Positions 50,047 through 60,544 of a DNA stretch of 64,000 bases are shown piece by piece. Made by a program: the position numbers and the translations under genes. Below the pieces are notes generated by a model. It worked only from the letters and a program-made list of their open reading frames with translations, had not been told where the DNA came from and made no database searches. The stretch is from Hafnia alvei. Its GTDB lineage: Bacteria > Pseudomonadota > Gammaproteobacteria > Enterobacterales > Enterobacteriaceae. The stretch covers positions 1 through 64,000 of the forward strand of contig NZ_FMIQ01000049.1 of NCBI RefSeq assembly GCF_900095695.1, in the 5' to 3' direction. Each line of letters begins with the position of its first letter. The first letter of the stretch is position 1.

Positions 50047-50781
50047 TTACTTAGCAGCAGCTTCTTCCGCATCGCCCAGCAGAACGGATTCCAGCGCGAT
50101 TTCAATCATGTCGTTGAACGTGGTCTGGCGTTCTTCAGCAGTGGTCTGCTCGTGGGTACGAATGTGGTCAGAAACGGTGCAGATAGTCAGCGCTTTCGCA
50201 CCAAACTCAGCGGCAACGCCGTAGATGCCAGCGGCTTCCATTTCCACACCCAGAATGCCGTACTTATCCATCACGTCGAACATAGACGGGTCTGGCGTAT
50301 AGAACAGGTCAGCAGAGAAGATGTTACCTACGCGTGCGTTGATGCCTTTGGCTTTCGCTGCGTCAGATGCGTTACGCACCATGTCAAAGTCCGCAATTGC
50401 TGCATAGTCGTGGTCTTTGAAACGCATGCGGTTAACTTTAGAGTCGGTACATGCGCCCATGCCGATAACGACGTCACGCAGTTTAACGTCCATGCGCACT
50501 GCGCCACATGAACCCACGCGGATGATTTTTTTCACGCCAAAATCAGTGATCAGTTCTTTCGCATAGATAGAACATGATGGGATACCCATGCCGTGGCCCA
50601 TAACAGAGATCTTACGGCCTTTATAAGTACCGGTGAAGCCCAGCATGCCGCGCACGCTGTTTACCTGACGGACGTCTTGCAGGAAAGTTTCAGCAATGTG
50701 TTTGGCGCGCAGCGGATCGCCCGGCATCAACACAACGTCTGCAAAATCACCCATCTCGGCATTAATATGCGGCGTAGCCAT
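50047..50781 (-). CDS. deoD: Purine nucleoside phosphorylase DeoD
   Basis: A 244-residue hexameric phosphorylase that splits purine (deoxy)ribonucleosides into base and (deoxy)ribose 1-phosphate. It contains [16 protein letters not shown] (residues 19-34), [35 protein letters not shown] and [16 protein letters not shown]. It is almost identical to E. coli DeoD, with a slightly longer alanine-rich tail. It is the last gene of deoC-deoA-deoB-deoD, 93 nt after deoB. Confidence 0.97.
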   Translation of the reverse strand: MATPHINAEMGDFADVVLMPGDPLRAKHIAETFLQDVRQVNSVRGMLGFTGTYKGRKISVMGHGMGIPSCSIYAKELITDFGVKKIIRVGSCGAVRMDVKLRDVVIGMGACTDSKVNRMRFKDHDYAAIADFDMVRNASDAAKAKGINARVGNIFSADLFYTPDPSMFDVMDKYGILGVEMEAAGIYGVAAEFGAKALTICTVSDHIRTHEQTTAEERQTTFNDMIEIALESVLLGDAEEAAAK

Positions 50782-50874
50782 AATTCGTATCCTTTTGGTA
50801 TGTAAGTCTAAATATCAAGCTAACTGTGAAATGAAACGCCACCCGACTCATTAAAGCCGGGTGGCGCTCAGAAA

Positions 50875-52098
50875 TTAAAACATCACTTTACCGTAATCCA
50901 TCGGAGACAGACCAAAGTAGTTTGCTACGGTTTGGCCAATATCTGCGAAGGTTTCACGGTGGCCCAACGAGCCCGGTTTTACTTTAGGTCCGTAAACCAG
51001 AACTGGGATGTGTTCACGGGTATGGTCAGAGCCTTCCCATGTTGGGTCACAGCCGTGGTCAGCGGTGAAGATGATGATATCGTCATCTTTCACTAATTTC
51101 AGCATTTCTGGCAGACGACGGTCAAACAGCTCAAGCGCAGCAGCATAACCAGCAACGTCACGGCGATGGCCATAAGAGGAGTCGAAGTCGACAAAGTTGG
51201 TAAACACAATAGTGTTATTGCCCGCTTTTTCCATCTCGATAAGCGTTGCATCAAACAGCGCATCAATACCGGTCGCTTTCACTTTCTGCGTAATGCCGAC
51301 GTTAGCGTAGATATCAGCAATTTTACCGATAGAAACGACTTCGCCGCCCTTCTCATCAACCAGTTTTTTCAGCATGGTTGGTGCCGGTGGCTCAACCGCT
51401 AAGTCATGACGGTTGCCGGTACGCTTGAACTCACCGGGCTTATCACCCACGAATGGACGCGCAATCACGCGGCCAATGTTGTAACCACCCTTAGTCAGCT
51501 CTTCACGTGCAATTTCACACAGCTCATACAGGCGGTCTAGCCCGAAGGTTTCTTCATGACAAGCAATCTGGAATACGGAGTCAGCTGAGGTATAGAAAAT
51601 CGGTTTGCCGGTTTTCATGTGTTCTTCACCCAACTGGTCCAGAATCACAGTACCCGATGAGTGGCAGTTACCCAGATAGCCCGGCAGGTTGCCGCGCTTG
51701 ACCAGAATATCTAACAGCTCCTGTGGGAAGCTGTTTTCATGATCGGAGAAGTAGCCCCACTCGAACAGAACGGGAACACCGGCAATCTCCCAGTGACCCG
51801 ACGGAGTGTCTTTGCCGGAAGAGAGTTCGCTCGCATAGCCATATGCGCCGATGATATCGGCGTTTTTATCTAAACCCTGCGGGAAACGGCCGGTTGATTC
51901 TTCAGCCGCTTTACCTAAGCCTAAACGGCTCAGGTTAGGTAAGGTCAGCGGGCCTTTGCGACCAATGTCAGCTTCGCCGCGCGCACAGGCGTCAGCAATA
52001 TGGCCTAGCGTATCGGAACCCACATCGCCAAAGCGTTCAGCATCTTCACTCGCACCGATACCAAATGAGTCTAATACCATGATAAATGTACGTTTCAT
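50875..52098 (-). CDS. deoB: Phosphopentomutase
   Basis: A 407-residue dimanganese mutase interconverting (deoxy)ribose 1- and 5-phosphates. N-terminal metal motif [20 protein letters not shown] (residues 5-24); later [15 protein letters not shown], then [20 protein letters not shown] near the C-terminus. The start at 52098 (MKRTFIMV) follows CAGGAGAG. An open frame 15 codons longer is rejected. It supplies deoxyribose 5-phosphate to DeoC. Confidence 0.97.
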   Translation of the reverse strand: MKRTFIMVLDSFGIGASEDAERFGDVGSDTLGHIADACARGEADIGRKGPLTLPNLSRLGLGKAAEESTGRFPQGLDKNADIIGAYGYASELSSGKDTPSGHWEIAGVPVLFEWGYFSDHENSFPQELLDILVKRGNLPGYLGNCHSSGTVILDQLGEEHMKTGKPIFYTSADSVFQIACHEETFGLDRLYELCEIAREELTKGGYNIGRVIARPFVGDKPGEFKRTGNRHDLAVEPPAPTMLKKLVDEKGGEVVSIGKIADIYANVGITQKVKATGIDALFDATLIEMEKAGNNTIVFTNFVDFDSSYGHRRDVAGYAAALELFDRRLPEMLKLVKDDDIIIFTADHGCDPTWEGSDHTREHIPVLVYGPKVKPGSLGHRETFADIGQTVANYFGLSPMDYGKVMF

Positions 52099-52206
52099 CT
52101 TACTCTCCTGCGCTTTAGCGCTGTGACCAAAGAGCCGATGCAAACTTGGCGACTCTCTGGTTTTAATCCGAAGGCTGGTTTAACCAACACCTGTTAAGTA
52201 TGGCGT

Positions 52207-53529
52207 TTACTCGGTGATACGGCGATAAACTACCGGATTTTCTGCCGGAGCCTTGTCACCCAACACAATTGCGCTGCGTACTGCACGAGCAGCCTGTTGC
52301 CAATCTTCTTCATTGGACGCATGCACAATCGCCAATGGACGCTGCGCATCCACGCTGTCGCCCAAACGAACCATATCAGTTAAACCAACGCTGTAATCGA
52401 TGCTGTCAGTCGCACGGCGACGTCCGCCGCCCAGTCCAACCACTGACATCCCGAGTTCACGGGTATCCATAGCAGTAATAATACCACCGTGTTCAGCAAA
52501 GACCGGCTTGCTTAATGTGGCCTGTGGTAAGTAGCTATCGTAGCGCTCAACAAAATCAGCCGGGCCGCCTTGTGCTGCCACCATACAGCCAAAGATCTCT
52601 GCCGCTTTGCCGTTATCCAGCACCGCTTGCAGCTTATTGCGTGCGTCCTGTTGATCTGCGGCCAAATTACCAGAAATCAACATCTCAGCACATAAAGCCA
52701 TAGTCACTTCAAACAAGCGCGGGTTGCGGTATTCACCCGTCAGGAACTGCACGGACTCGCGAACTTCAACGGCGTTACCAGCGCTTGACGCCAGAACCTG
52801 ATTCATATCAGTCAGTAACGCGGTTGTTTTACAGCCTGCGCCGTTAGCTACGCCAACGATAGACTGCGCCAGCGCTTCGGAGAGCTCAAAAGTAGGCATG
52901 AAGGCACCGGAACCCACTTTCACGTCCATCACTAATGCATCAAGCCCTTCCGCCAATTTCTTCGCCAAAATAGACGCAGTGATTAGCGGAATTGAGTCGA
53001 CGGTCGCGGTAATGTCACGCGTCGCGTAGAAACGTTTATCTGCCGGTGCCAAAGAGTTGGTCTGGCCGATAATAGCCACACCCACTTCAGAAATAATTTT
53101 ACGGAAACGCGCATCGTCAGGGAAAATGTCAAATCCTGGGATTGCTTCCAGTTTATCTAGCGTACCGCCGGTATGCCCTAAACCACGGCCAGAAATCATC
53201 GGAACATAACCACCGCATGCCGCCACCATTGGGCCAAGCATCAATGAAGTCACGTCACCCACGCCACCGGTGGAGTGTTTATCCACAATCGGGCCGTTCA
53301 GATTCAATGATTTCCAGTCCAGAACCGTACCGGAATCTCGCATTGCCATGGTAAGAGCAACGCGTTCAGGCATGATCATATCGTGGAAAAAGATAGTCAT
53401 CGCCAATGCCGCGATCTGACCTTCAGAAACGGTATTGTCACGAATACCGTTGATGAAAAAACGAATTTCTTCCTCGCTGAGCGCGTGGCCATCACGTTTT
53501 TTACGAATAATTTCTTGTGCTAGAAACAA
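52207..53529 (-). CDS. deoA: Thymidine phosphorylase
   Basis: A 440-residue pyrimidine phosphorylase that cleaves thymidine to thymine and deoxyribose 1-phosphate. The phosphate-binding motif is [19 protein letters not shown] (about residues 82-100), followed by [20 protein letters not shown]. The start codon is TTG ([11 protein letters not shown]), as in E. coli deoA, preceded by AGGGGGA. It lies second in the operon, 256 nt after deoC, with a repeat element in that gap. Confidence 0.96.
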   Translation of the reverse strand: MFLAQEIIRKKRDGHALSEEEIRFFINGIRDNTVSEGQIAALAMTIFFHDMIMPERVALTMAMRDSGTVLDWKSLNLNGPIVDKHSTGGVGDVTSLMLGPMVAACGGYVPMISGRGLGHTGGTLDKLEAIPGFDIFPDDARFRKIISEVGVAIIGQTNSLAPADKRFYATRDITATVDSIPLITASILAKKLAEGLDALVMDVKVGSGAFMPTFELSEALAQSIVGVANGAGCKTTALLTDMNQVLASSAGNAVEVRESVQFLTGEYRNPRLFEVTMALCAEMLISGNLAADQQDARNKLQAVLDNGKAAEIFGCMVAAQGGPADFVERYDSYLPQATLSKPVFAEHGGIITAMDTRELGMSVVGLGGGRRRATDSIDYSVGLTDMVRLGDSVDAQRPLAIVHASNEEDWQQAARAVRSAIVLGDKAPAENPVVYRRITE

Positions 53530-53633
53530 GGTTGTATCCCCCTGCTGATTATATCCTTAGAGCTTAGAGCGCATGCTCAAGACATTGGATATGTGTGTAG
53601 GTTAAAGAGGTATGTTCTGCGGAACGCCCCGCC

Positions 53634-53705
53634 CCTTTCTGCTTGAAGTTGCCGCTATGTTGGCTATGTTTGCCGCCTTAATGCAACGTCAATCATTTTG
53701 GGTAT
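53634..53705. repeat. Copy of the intergenic palindromic repeat in the deoC-deoA gap
   Basis: In minus-strand sense it begins ATACCCAAAATGATTGACG and continues TTGCATTAAGGCGGC; the words TAGCCAACATAGC and CAACTTCAAGCAG follow. This matches the left and right words of the ygfB-zapA element. It lies inside the deo operon transcript. Confidence 0.6.
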
Positions 53706-53739
53706 CGAACAAATAATTTAAATAAAACAATAAGTATCA

Positions 53740-53759
53740 CCGCGACGAAACCGTCGCGG
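53740..53759 (-). other. Hairpin between deoC and deoA
   Basis: Perfect 8-bp stem CCGCGACG / CGTCGCGG with a 4-nt loop, 26 nt past the deoC stop. No T-run follows. It may stabilise the deoC 3' end or reduce read-through to deoA. Confidence 0.6.
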
Positions 53760-53785
53760 CGAAAAACATTAAGACAAAAACTGAA

Positions 53786-54565
53786 TTAGTAAGCGCTGCC
53801 AGTGCCTTTGGCATCGTAGCCCAGCGTTTTCAGCAGGCTTGCCAACAGGCTGGAAGCACCAAAGCGGAAGTGACGGGAATCAGCCCAGTCATCACCCAGC
53901 AAACGACCCGCCAGAGCCAGATATTCTGCGGCATCTTCAGCGGTGCGAACACCACCAGCAGGCTTGAAGCCAACGGTTTTGCCTACGCCCATATCACGGA
54001 TCACGGTCATCATGATTTCTGCGCTTTCCAGCGTGGCGTTAACAGGAACTTTACCGGTAGAGGTTTTGATGAAGTCAGCACCCGCTTTGATAGAGATTTC
54101 AGATGCTTTACGGATAAGCGCAGCGTCTTTCAGCTCGCCGGTTTCGATGATCACTTTCAGCAATACATCTGCTTCGTTACAAGCGTCTTTGCAGACTTTA
54201 ACCATGTCGAAACCAACCTGCTCGTTGCCCGCCATCAGCGCGCGGTATGGGAATACCACGTCAACTTCGTCGGCGCCGTAAGCGATAGCCGCTTTGGTTT
54301 CAGCCAGTGCAATAGCGATATCATCATTGCCGTGCGGGAAGTTAGTCACGGTAGCGATATGAATTTCAGGGGTGCCCTGCTCGCGCAAAGTTTTACGCGC
54401 AATTGGGATGAAACGTGGGTAGATGCAAACTGCTGCGGTGTTACCAGCTGGGCTTTTTGCCTGATGGCACAGAGCGATCACTTTTTCATCGGTGTCGTCT
54501 TCGTTCAGGGTAGTCAAATCCATCAACTGTAACGCACGTTTTGCAGCAACTTTTAAATCAGTCAT
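53786..54565 (-). CDS. deoC: Deoxyribose-phosphate aldolase
   Basis: A 259-residue class I aldolase that cleaves deoxyribose 5-phosphate to glyceraldehyde 3-phosphate and acetaldehyde. The Schiff-base lysine is in [11 protein letters not shown] (about residue 167), and [15 protein letters not shown] follows. The start at 54565 ([12 protein letters not shown]) matches E. coli. A frame 24 codons longer is rejected. It is the first gene of deoCABD, downstream of a deoP2-like control region. Confidence 0.97.
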   Translation of the reverse strand: MTDLKVAAKRALQLMDLTTLNEDDTDEKVIALCHQAKSPAGNTAAVCIYPRFIPIARKTLREQGTPEIHIATVTNFPHGNDDIAIALAETKAAIAYGADEVDVVFPYRALMAGNEQVGFDMVKVCKDACNEADVLLKVIIETGELKDAALIRKASEISIKAGADFIKTSTGKVPVNATLESAEIMMTVIRDMGVGKTVGFKPAGGVRTAEDAAEYLALAGRLLGDDWADSRHFRFGASSLLASLLKTLGYDAKGTGSAY

Positions 54566-55011
54566 TTTACTCTCCAACTGGGCTGAACTGGCTTTGCCTA
54601 GATTCAGACACAATGATTTAGGGCTCGGAGGCTTCACAGTTCACGATAAGCGCGAAAGCCTTGAAGGTATCCCAATACGTTGGCGAGCGGACTTGGTTCC
54701 TTGAAGATTCTGTTCCGTCATTCTGACCGGAAAGCAACTGAGATCCATCTCACCGCATGTGGCCCTTCATGGTCAACATCATATGTTACTATTTGAACAC
54801 AAACCCTCCGTCACATTTGTGCTCACTGTCACAGTAGATGAAAAACCAACTGTAACAACTCGAGATTATATGTGATTGTCATCACGAAATAACCTCTTAT
54901 ATAGATGAAAAACGCATTACTTTCTCACGGCCCATATCAGGATCAATAGATCGCTGGCTTATCCTCTTTAGAATGACGATAAAACAGCACTATTGCCCGC
55001 AGAGAGGCGTT
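54566..55011. other. deoC-yjjI divergent intergenic region
   Basis: 446 nt between divergent deoC and yjjI. It holds the deo operators listed next and, toward the right, the yjjI promoter. No ORF or RNA gene was recognised. Confidence 0.5.
54784..54885 (-). promoter_or_regulatory. deoP2-like control region: DeoR-like box and two CRP sites
   Basis: TGTTA-CTATTT-GAACA at 54784-54799 resembles the DeoR operator. TGTGC-TCACTG-TCACA (54818-54833) and TGTGA-TTGTCA-TCACG (54870-54885) are CRP sites with centres 52 bp apart. In E. coli deoP2 two CRP sites about 53 bp apart flank CytR, so CytR cooperation is expected here. Confidence 0.7.
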
Positions 55012-56574
55012 ATGACGAATTCCATCAATACTTCTGAACTACCTGCTTTACTACAGCGTTGCCAGCAAATTGCGACCAGCGAAACGCTGTCTCCAGAGCA
55101 AAAACGTCACTTTCTGGCTCTAGAAGCCGAGAACGCCCTGCCGTATCCCAATTTACCACCAGAAGCTCGTCAGGCACTGGATGAGAACGTGATTTGCGAT
55201 ATGTTTGAAGGGCATGCGCCGTACAAGCCACGCTACGTTCTGCCGGATTACGCCAAGTTTTTGTCACAGGGCTCCGAATATCTGGAATTGGAACCGGCGC
55301 AGGACTTTGACGACGCACTAAATATGCTGTGCATCCTGTACCACCATGTACCTTCCGTCACCTCTATGCCGGTATTTCTCGGTCATTTAGACAGCTTATT
55401 GCTGCCTTATGTTGGAATTCTAACAGAAAACGAATTATATATCCGCATAAAACGTTTCTGGCGTTATCTGGATCGCACTTTACCAGATGCCTTTATGCAC
55501 GCAAACATTGGGCCGAACGATAACTTACTGACTCGCCTGATTTTACGCGTAGATGCAGAGCTGAAGCAGGTTGCGCCTAACCTCACGTTTATTTACGATC
55601 CACAAATCACGCCTGAATCTTTGTTACTTCAAGCGGCTAAAAATATTTGTGAATGCAGTAAGCCTCACATAGCCAACGGCCCTGTACATGATAATATTTT
55701 CACAAAAGGTGGCTACGGCATTGTCAGTTGTTACAATTCTCTGCCGCTTGCCGGGGGCGGAAACACCTTAGTTCGTATTAATTTGCGGCAGGTTGCGTTA
55801 CGCAGCGAGTCTTCACAGGACTTCTTCACTCGCCAACTACCGTATTATTGTCGCCAGCAAATTAATATTATTGATGCTCGAACCGACTTCCTCTACAACC
55901 AATCGCATTTCTTTGAGCAAAGCTTTCTCGTAAAAGAAGGTTTAATCGATCCTCAGCGCTTTGTACCTATGTTTGGGATTTATGCGTTGGCAGAAGCCGT
56001 AAATATTTTGCAGGAGAAAGACGGTTTATCGGGAGTTTACGGTGAAAATGAGCAGGCTAATCAGCTTGGCTACCGTATCAGTGAGCAATTAGCTGAATTT
56101 GTAGCGCAAACGCCGGTTAAGCACGGCTGGAAACAGCGTGCCATGCTGCATGCTCAATCGGGTATTAGTTCTGACATTGGCACCACGCCGGGCGCACGAA
56201 TTCCTTACGGCACAGAACCCGATCCCGTCACCCATTTGATGACCGTTGCGCCTCACCATGCGTATTACACATCGGGCATCAGCGATATCTTAACGCTGGA
56301 AGAGACCATCAAGCGCAATCCTGAAGCCATGATGCAGCTTTGCCTCGGAGGTTTTGCCGCGGGTATGCGTGAGTTTTCAGCTAACGTCTGCGGCAACGAT
56401 CTGGTTCGCATCACCGGTTACATGGTGCGTCTGTCTGATATTGAAAAATTCAATGCGGAAGGCTCTCGCCTAAATACCACGTGGCTGGGAGAGGAAGCGG
56501 CCAAAAACACCGGGATTATGCAACGCCAGCCACGAGTGATTAGCCATGAGCAAACGATGCGCTTCGGTAAGTAA
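55012..56574 (+). CDS. yjjI: Glycyl-radical enzyme family protein YjjI
   Basis: A 520-residue protein of the YjjI family (DUF3029). The C-terminus [15 protein letters not shown] resembles the glycyl-radical loop R-[VI]-[ST]-G-Y of pyruvate formate-lyase-like enzymes. It also contains [20 protein letters not shown] and [16 protein letters not shown]. Its substrate is unknown. The start at 55012 has AGAGAGG. It overlaps yjjW by 29 nt. Its place beside the deo operon recalls E. coli, where yjjI and yjjW also neighbour deoC. Confidence 0.93.
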   Translation: MTNSINTSELPALLQRCQQIATSETLSPEQKRHFLALEAENALPYPNLPPEARQALDENVICDMFEGHAPYKPRYVLPDYAKFLSQGSEYLELEPAQDFDDALNMLCILYHHVPSVTSMPVFLGHLDSLLLPYVGILTENELYIRIKRFWRYLDRTLPDAFMHANIGPNDNLLTRLILRVDAELKQVAPNLTFIYDPQITPESLLLQAAKNICECSKPHIANGPVHDNIFTKGGYGIVSCYNSLPLAGGGNTLVRINLRQVALRSESSQDFFTRQLPYYCRQQINIIDARTDFLYNQSHFFEQSFLVKEGLIDPQRFVPMFGIYALAEAVNILQEKDGLSGVYGENEQANQLGYRISEQLAEFVAQTPVKHGWKQRAMLHAQSGISSDIGTTPGARIPYGTEPDPVTHLMTVAPHHAYYTSGISDILTLEETIKRNPEAMMQLCLGGFAAGMREFSANVCGNDLVRITGYMVRLSDIEKFNAEGSRLNTTWLGEEAAKNTGIMQRQPRVISHEQTMRFGK

Positions 56575-57409
56575 GATCTTACCGTTCTCCTGCGTCGATG
56601 GGCCAGGCAGTCGCCTGGCCATTTTTCTGCAAGGGTGCAATCTAAACTGTAAAAATTGCCACAACCCCTACACCATTGGCCTTTGTGACCACTGCGGCGA
56701 CTGTGTAGCAACCTGCCCTCATCAGGCACTAAGTCTGGTGGAAGGGAGCGTGCGCTGGGATGAGAAGGCCTGCCAGCAATGCGATACCTGCCTGCAAACC
56801 TGTACGCGGCAGTCCAGCCCGATGGTGCAGCGCTACAGCGTAGATTCCCTTTTAGCACAGGTAAAACGTAATGCGCTGTTTATCAATGGGATCACCGTTA
56901 GCGGCGGCGAGGCAACGCTGCAACTGCCCTTTTTATATGATCTCTTTACCGCGATTAAATCCACGCCAACGCTCAAGCATTTAACCTGCCTAATCGACAG
57001 TAACGGCGAACTATCCACCGCTGGCTGGGAGAAAATCGCACCATGGATGGACGGTGCTATGATCGATCTTAAAGCTTGGGGAAACGAATGCCACAAGGCA
57101 TTAACGGGGCGAGATAATCAAAGGATCAAGCAAAGTATTCAGTGGTTGGCAAAACACGACAAGCTCAGCGAACTGCGTCTGCTGGTGATCCCACAGCATA
57201 GCGATCATCTGCAACATGTCGATGAATTAGCACAGTTTATTACCGCACTCGGTGAGATTCCGGTACGCCTTAACGCCTTTCATCATCATGGTGTTCGCGG
57301 TGACGCGCAGGCATGGCAAAGTGCCACAAAAGAAGATATTGAAACGCTAGCCGCCGCGCTTACCCAGCGTGGCGTACAGCAGATTATTCGCCCTGCGCTG
57401 TATTTGTGA
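56546..57409 (+). CDS. yjjW: Radical-SAM activase YjjW
   Basis: A 287-residue glycyl-radical-enzyme activating protein. The radical-SAM cluster motif is [12 protein letters not shown] (about residues 29-40). A ferredoxin-like insert carries [11 protein letters not shown] and [25 protein letters not shown] is the SAM-binding GGE region. Length equals E. coli YjjW. The 29-nt overlap with yjjI supports a dedicated activase-enzyme pair. Confidence 0.95.
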   Translation: MSKRCASVSKILPFSCVDGPGSRLAIFLQGCNLNCKNCHNPYTIGLCDHCGDCVATCPHQALSLVEGSVRWDEKACQQCDTCLQTCTRQSSPMVQRYSVDSLLAQVKRNALFINGITVSGGEATLQLPFLYDLFTAIKSTPTLKHLTCLIDSNGELSTAGWEKIAPWMDGAMIDLKAWGNECHKALTGRDNQRIKQSIQWLAKHDKLSELRLLVIPQHSDHLQHVDELAQFITALGEIPVRLNAFHHHGVRGDAQAWQSATKEDIETLAAALTQRGVQQIIRPALYL

Positions 57410-57475
57410 GAAATAAAGAAGTCTCGCTAAGGTGTAATCCCGTTCGTTTAAACGATCGAGATACACGGGGCTAGC

Positions 57476-57523
57476 ACACCGCGGGGCCTCCGGCAGCTAA
57501 AGCTGCTACGACCCCATCGGTGT
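57476..57523. repeat. Long imperfect hairpin between yjjW and yqjG
   Basis: ACACCG pairs with CGGTGT, GGGG with CCCC and GCAGC with GCTGC, in nested order around a TAAA loop. It has no clear T-run on either side. It could be a dispersed palindromic element or a weak terminator between the convergent genes yjjW and yqjG. Confidence 0.55.
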
Positions 57524-57578
57524 ACTTCCCCTAAAATCACGCTTAAGTGAACAGCATTGCCGCTAAAGTGCGGCTTAA

Positions 57579-58559
57579 TTAACGTTTATCGCGGCCGTGC
57601 GGAGCCTCAAGATCTTGCTTTGGCCCGATCGAAATAATGCCCGTTGGGTTGATGGTTTTATGGCTGCGATAATAATGATTACGGATGTGTTCTAGATTGA
57701 CCGTCTCTTTAATACCCGGTATCTGATAGATATCGCGCAGGAATCCATATAGATTCGGATAGTCACTGATCCGCTGCCAATCGCATTTAAAATGCGTCAC
57801 GTATACTGGGTCAAAACGCACTAACGTGGTCCACAAACGAAGATCGGCTTCGGTTAAGCGCTCGCCAGTTAAGTAACGTTGACGAGCAAGAATGCTTTCC
57901 AGCTTATCTAATGAGGCAAAAACCGCGCTAACGGCTTCATCATAGGCCTCTTGCGACGTCGCAAACCCTGCTTTATAGACGCCATTATTGACGGTGTCAT
58001 AGACCCAGCTATTGAGTTCATCAATCTCAGCACGCAATTCCAACGGATAGAAATCACCCGGCTTAGCGCCTAAATCATCAAACGCAGTATTAAACATACG
58101 AATGATATCTGAGGATTCATTGCTGACGATGGTTTGGGTTTGTTTATCCCACAGCACAGGGACAGTAACGCGCCCGGTATAGTGCGGATCGGCTTGTAGA
58201 TAGAGCTGATAGAGAAAATCATGCTGATAAAGTTCATCCCCGGTCGCGGCAGGGAAAGAACGATCAAACGTCCAACCATTTTCCAGCATCAGCGGGCTGA
58301 CCACGGAAACAGGTATCAGCGTTTCCAACCCCTTGAGCTTTCGAACTAACAACGTGCGATGTGCCCACGGACAGGCCAAAGAGACATAAAGATGGTAGCG
58401 ATCTTTTTCAGCCTTAAATCCCGGTTCATTATTTGGGCCAGCAGATCCATCAGGAGTGACCCAGTTACGGAATTGCGCGTTTGAACGCTTAAAACGTCCA
58501 CCGGTAGATTTGGTGTCATACCAGATATCCTGCCAGATACCGTCAACGAGTTGTCCCAT
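57579..58559 (-). CDS. yqjG: Glutathionyl-hydroquinone reductase YqjG
   Basis: A 326-residue Xi-class glutathione-transferase-like enzyme that reduces glutathionyl-hydroquinones. The active-site cysteine is in YVSLACPWAHRTLLVRKLKG (about residues 58-77). A C-terminal helical GST domain follows, with TGERLTEADLRLWTTLVRFD. Length is as in E. coli (328). It lies downstream of yqjF on the same strand, separated by a hairpin. Confidence 0.94.
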   Translation of the reverse strand: MGQLVDGIWQDIWYDTKSTGGRFKRSNAQFRNWVTPDGSAGPNNEPGFKAEKDRYHLYVSLACPWAHRTLLVRKLKGLETLIPVSVVSPLMLENGWTFDRSFPAATGDELYQHDFLYQLYLQADPHYTGRVTVPVLWDKQTQTIVSNESSDIIRMFNTAFDDLGAKPGDFYPLELRAEIDELNSWVYDTVNNGVYKAGFATSQEAYDEAVSAVFASLDKLESILARQRYLTGERLTEADLRLWTTLVRFDPVYVTHFKCDWQRISDYPNLYGFLRDIYQIPGIKETVNLEHIRNHYYRSHKTINPTGIISIGPKQDLEAPHGRDKR

Positions 58560-58615
58560 AAATCCTCCTGATTGTGCCCAATAATTTGCCGGGAAGTGAC
58601 TTTATACCAAAGCAT

Positions 58616-58637
58616 AAAGGGGCGTTTTCGCCCCTTT
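58616..58637. terminator. Probable terminator between yqjF and yqjG
   Basis: Perfect 9-bp stem AAAGGGGCG / CGCCCCTTT with a TTTT loop. The U-rich tail on the minus strand is interrupted (TTTATGCTTT), so termination may be partial. Confidence 0.6.
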
Positions 58638-58695
58638 ACTATCTCACTATAGCCCTTTTTACTCTAAATCATTCGAGCTGTAGAAAGGCAAGTCA

Positions 58696-59091
58696 TTACC
58701 ATTTTTTGTTCAGTAAACGGTCGATGCTGAATGCGCCAGGGCCTGCAACTGCCAGAACCAAGTATCCACCAGCGATAGTCAGGTTTTTCATGAACATCAG
58801 TTGGTTAACACCTTCCGCAAAGTTCGAGTGGAACAGGAACGCGGTCAGAATCGTGAAGCCTGCGGTAAACAGTGCAGTAGTGCGAGTCAGTAAACCGAAC
58901 AGAACGGCTAAACCACCACCCAGCTCTAATAAAATAGTCAGCGGCAACAGTGCGCCGGGAACACCCATGGCTTCCATGTATTGCTGCGTGCCAGCGTAGC
59001 CAGTGACTTTGCCCCAACCCGCAGAAATAAACAGGATTGGCATCAGGATACGGGCGGCCAGCAGTGCGATATTTTCTAATTTGTTGCTCAT
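58696..59091 (-). CDS. yqjF: DoxX family membrane protein YqjF
   Basis: A 131-residue inner-membrane protein of the DoxX family with four hydrophobic segments; ARILMPILFISAGWGKVTGY (about residues 12-31) is the family signature. It matches E. coli YqjF, whose biochemical role is unclear. The start at 59091 (MSNKLENIA) is chosen because GGAG lies 7 nt upstream; the ATG at 59097 is too close to that site. Confidence 0.92.
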   Translation of the reverse strand: MSNKLENIALLAARILMPILFISAGWGKVTGYAGTQQYMEAMGVPGALLPLTILLELGGGLAVLFGLLTRTTALFTAGFTILTAFLFHSNFAEGVNQLMFMKNLTIAGGYLVLAVAGPGAFSIDRLLNKKW

Positions 59092-59411
59092 TTTCATGCT
59101 CCAGACAATTTTATGTTGCCGCTTATGCAGCGCTGTTCGGTGTGAGGCGTGCAATCCATGTGGCGTTAGCCATATTGTGGAGCGCGTTTCTCTCGATGGG
59201 CTAATACTAGGACAAAGCATGAAGGAGTGTTAGCGAGTAAAATTGCTGGAATTCTTCAAAAAAACTGAAGTCAAAAAGTTATAAGAAAATAATCAAATAC
59301 AATAAGTTAAAAGATAGCATGCGAGTGATTTCGCAAGTTATTACTTTTAATTTAGATAAACACGCAGGATTTTTGTGGGATTTTTATCGATTTGAAGAAA
59401 GAGAAATTGGG
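59092..59411. other. yqjF upstream region and yqjK 3' region
   Basis: A 320-nt AT-rich gap on the same strand. It should contain the yqjF promoter. I see no terminator with a clear stem, no ORF and no repeat. Confidence 0.4.
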
Positions 59412-59705
59412 CTAGGATTTTGAGTAAAACGCTTTACGTACCACTTTAACCACGCCCCATACACTGAATGCACGGCGCGTCCAGCGAGCGGTTTTAGCCG
59501 GATGACGAGCGCCATATAATGCAAGCAGGCTTGAGCCTAACAGCATAAATTTGCGTAACCGCATCACGGCCGAAACACGGTGGTCAAATTTCGCAGTGAG
59601 CTGCAACCATGCACGACGCTCACCGGCTAAATCAAGACGTTGCTGCTGAACTTGACGCAGCAAACGTGCTTTCTCCAAAGCGAGTTCTTGTCGATTACGG
59701 CTCAC
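59412..59705 (-). CDS. yqjK: YqjK-like protein
   Basis: A 97-residue basic protein. An N-terminal helical, coiled-coil-prone part (residues 1-40) is followed by a hydrophobic segment (KFMLLGSSLLALYG, about residues 52-65). It starts with GTG and overlaps yqjE by 4 nt (GTGA), so translation is coupled. It is the last gene of the yqjC-yqjD-yqjE-yqjK cluster. Function is unknown. Confidence 0.88.
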   Translation of the reverse strand: MSRNRQELALEKARLLRQVQQQRLDLAGERRAWLQLTAKFDHRVSAVMRLRKFMLLGSSLLALYGARHPAKTARWTRRAFSVWGVVKVVRKAFYSKS

Positions 59706-60103
59706 TTGCGATCCTCTTCCAGTAGCTCTCGGTCAATCTCTAACTGCCGGCGAGTTGACCCTAGCAGCGTTGATCGTCGAGCTTTGGTGATAGTCCAAAT
59801 TGCCCCAATTAATGCTAACCCCAGTAAAACAGCGGTGGTGATACCTAAAGCCATCAAACGATAGGCTGGATCAATCGCCCAAAAGAGCAAAACCAGCAAC
59901 GTCATCAAACCAAACGCCGTAAACAGCAGCGTAATGCCCGCCATCATCAGCAATTGAATAACGTTAGCCTTTTCCTCTTCCAGCTCCACCACGGCCAAAC
60001 GCAGCCGAGTTTCTACCATGCCAACAATAATGGTGACAATGCGCTGAGCGGTACTCAGAACCCCGCGAGCGGGGCCCTGAGAAGTTGCGTTATCAGCAGG
60101 CAT
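59702..60103 (-). CDS. yqjE: Inner-membrane protein YqjE
   Basis: A 133-residue protein of the holin-like YqjE family (DUF1469). An amphipathic stretch with MVETRLRLAVVELEEEKANV (about residues 29-48) precedes two adjacent transmembrane helices (about 53-75 and 85-105). The start at 60103 overlaps the yqjD stop by 1 nt (TAATG). The longer frame to 60169 is rejected. E. coli YqjE is an inner-membrane partner of YqjD. Confidence 0.92.
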   Translation of the reverse strand: MPADNATSQGPARGVLSTAQRIVTIIVGMVETRLRLAVVELEEEKANVIQLLMMAGITLLFTAFGLMTLLVLLFWAIDPAYRLMALGITTAVLLGLALIGAIWTITKARRSTLLGSTRRQLEIDRELLEEDRK

Positions 60104-60408
60104 TAGCGGCGAGCCAATAGTACGCCTAGCACCACACCGACCGCTGCGCCGATGCCAACACCAGTCCAAGGGTTGTCATGAACATAGCTATCTGCACGAT
60201 CTGCGATCTCTTTGGTTTGTGCAGCCACTTTCTCACCGGCCGCGTTCAAGCGTGCACGGCTACCTTGCAATGCGCTTTCAGCTTTCGCACGGATTTTTTC
60301 CAGCTCGGCCTTCGGCTTATCGGTAGAAGAGTTCAGAACTTCTTCTAAGGTATCGGCAAGGGACTTCAGTTCAGCACGTAATTGCTCGGAAGTTGAATCG
60401 TTAGCCAT
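60103..60408 (-). CDS. yqjD: Tail-anchored ribosome-binding protein YqjD (ElaB/DUF883 family)
   Basis: A 101-residue helical protein whose C-terminal membrane anchor (NPWTGVGIGAAVGVVLGVLL, about residues 79-98) ends in RR. The N-terminal coiled-coil part carries LRAELKSLADTLEEVL. E. coli YqjD binds ribosomes at the inner membrane in stationary phase. It is translationally coupled to yqjE. Confidence 0.94.
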   Translation of the reverse strand: MANDSTSEQLRAELKSLADTLEEVLNSSTDKPKAELEKIRAKAESALQGSRARLNAAGEKVAAQTKEIADRADSYVHDNPWTGVGIGAAVGVVLGVLLARR

Positions 60409-60544
60409 TCCTAGACTCCTTAACTTTACTGATATGGTCTTTTAACATAGCGAGCTTTTTCCATGAGCGCAAAGGTAATTGCCACATATCCTTCTGCATC
60501 TGCCGTATTTGGTATGAAAAAACTCGGTTTTTTGGCGACGCTAA

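Noticed and set aside
53870-54532. 220-codon plus-strand frame
   Set aside because: Antisense to deoC, with no recognisable family.
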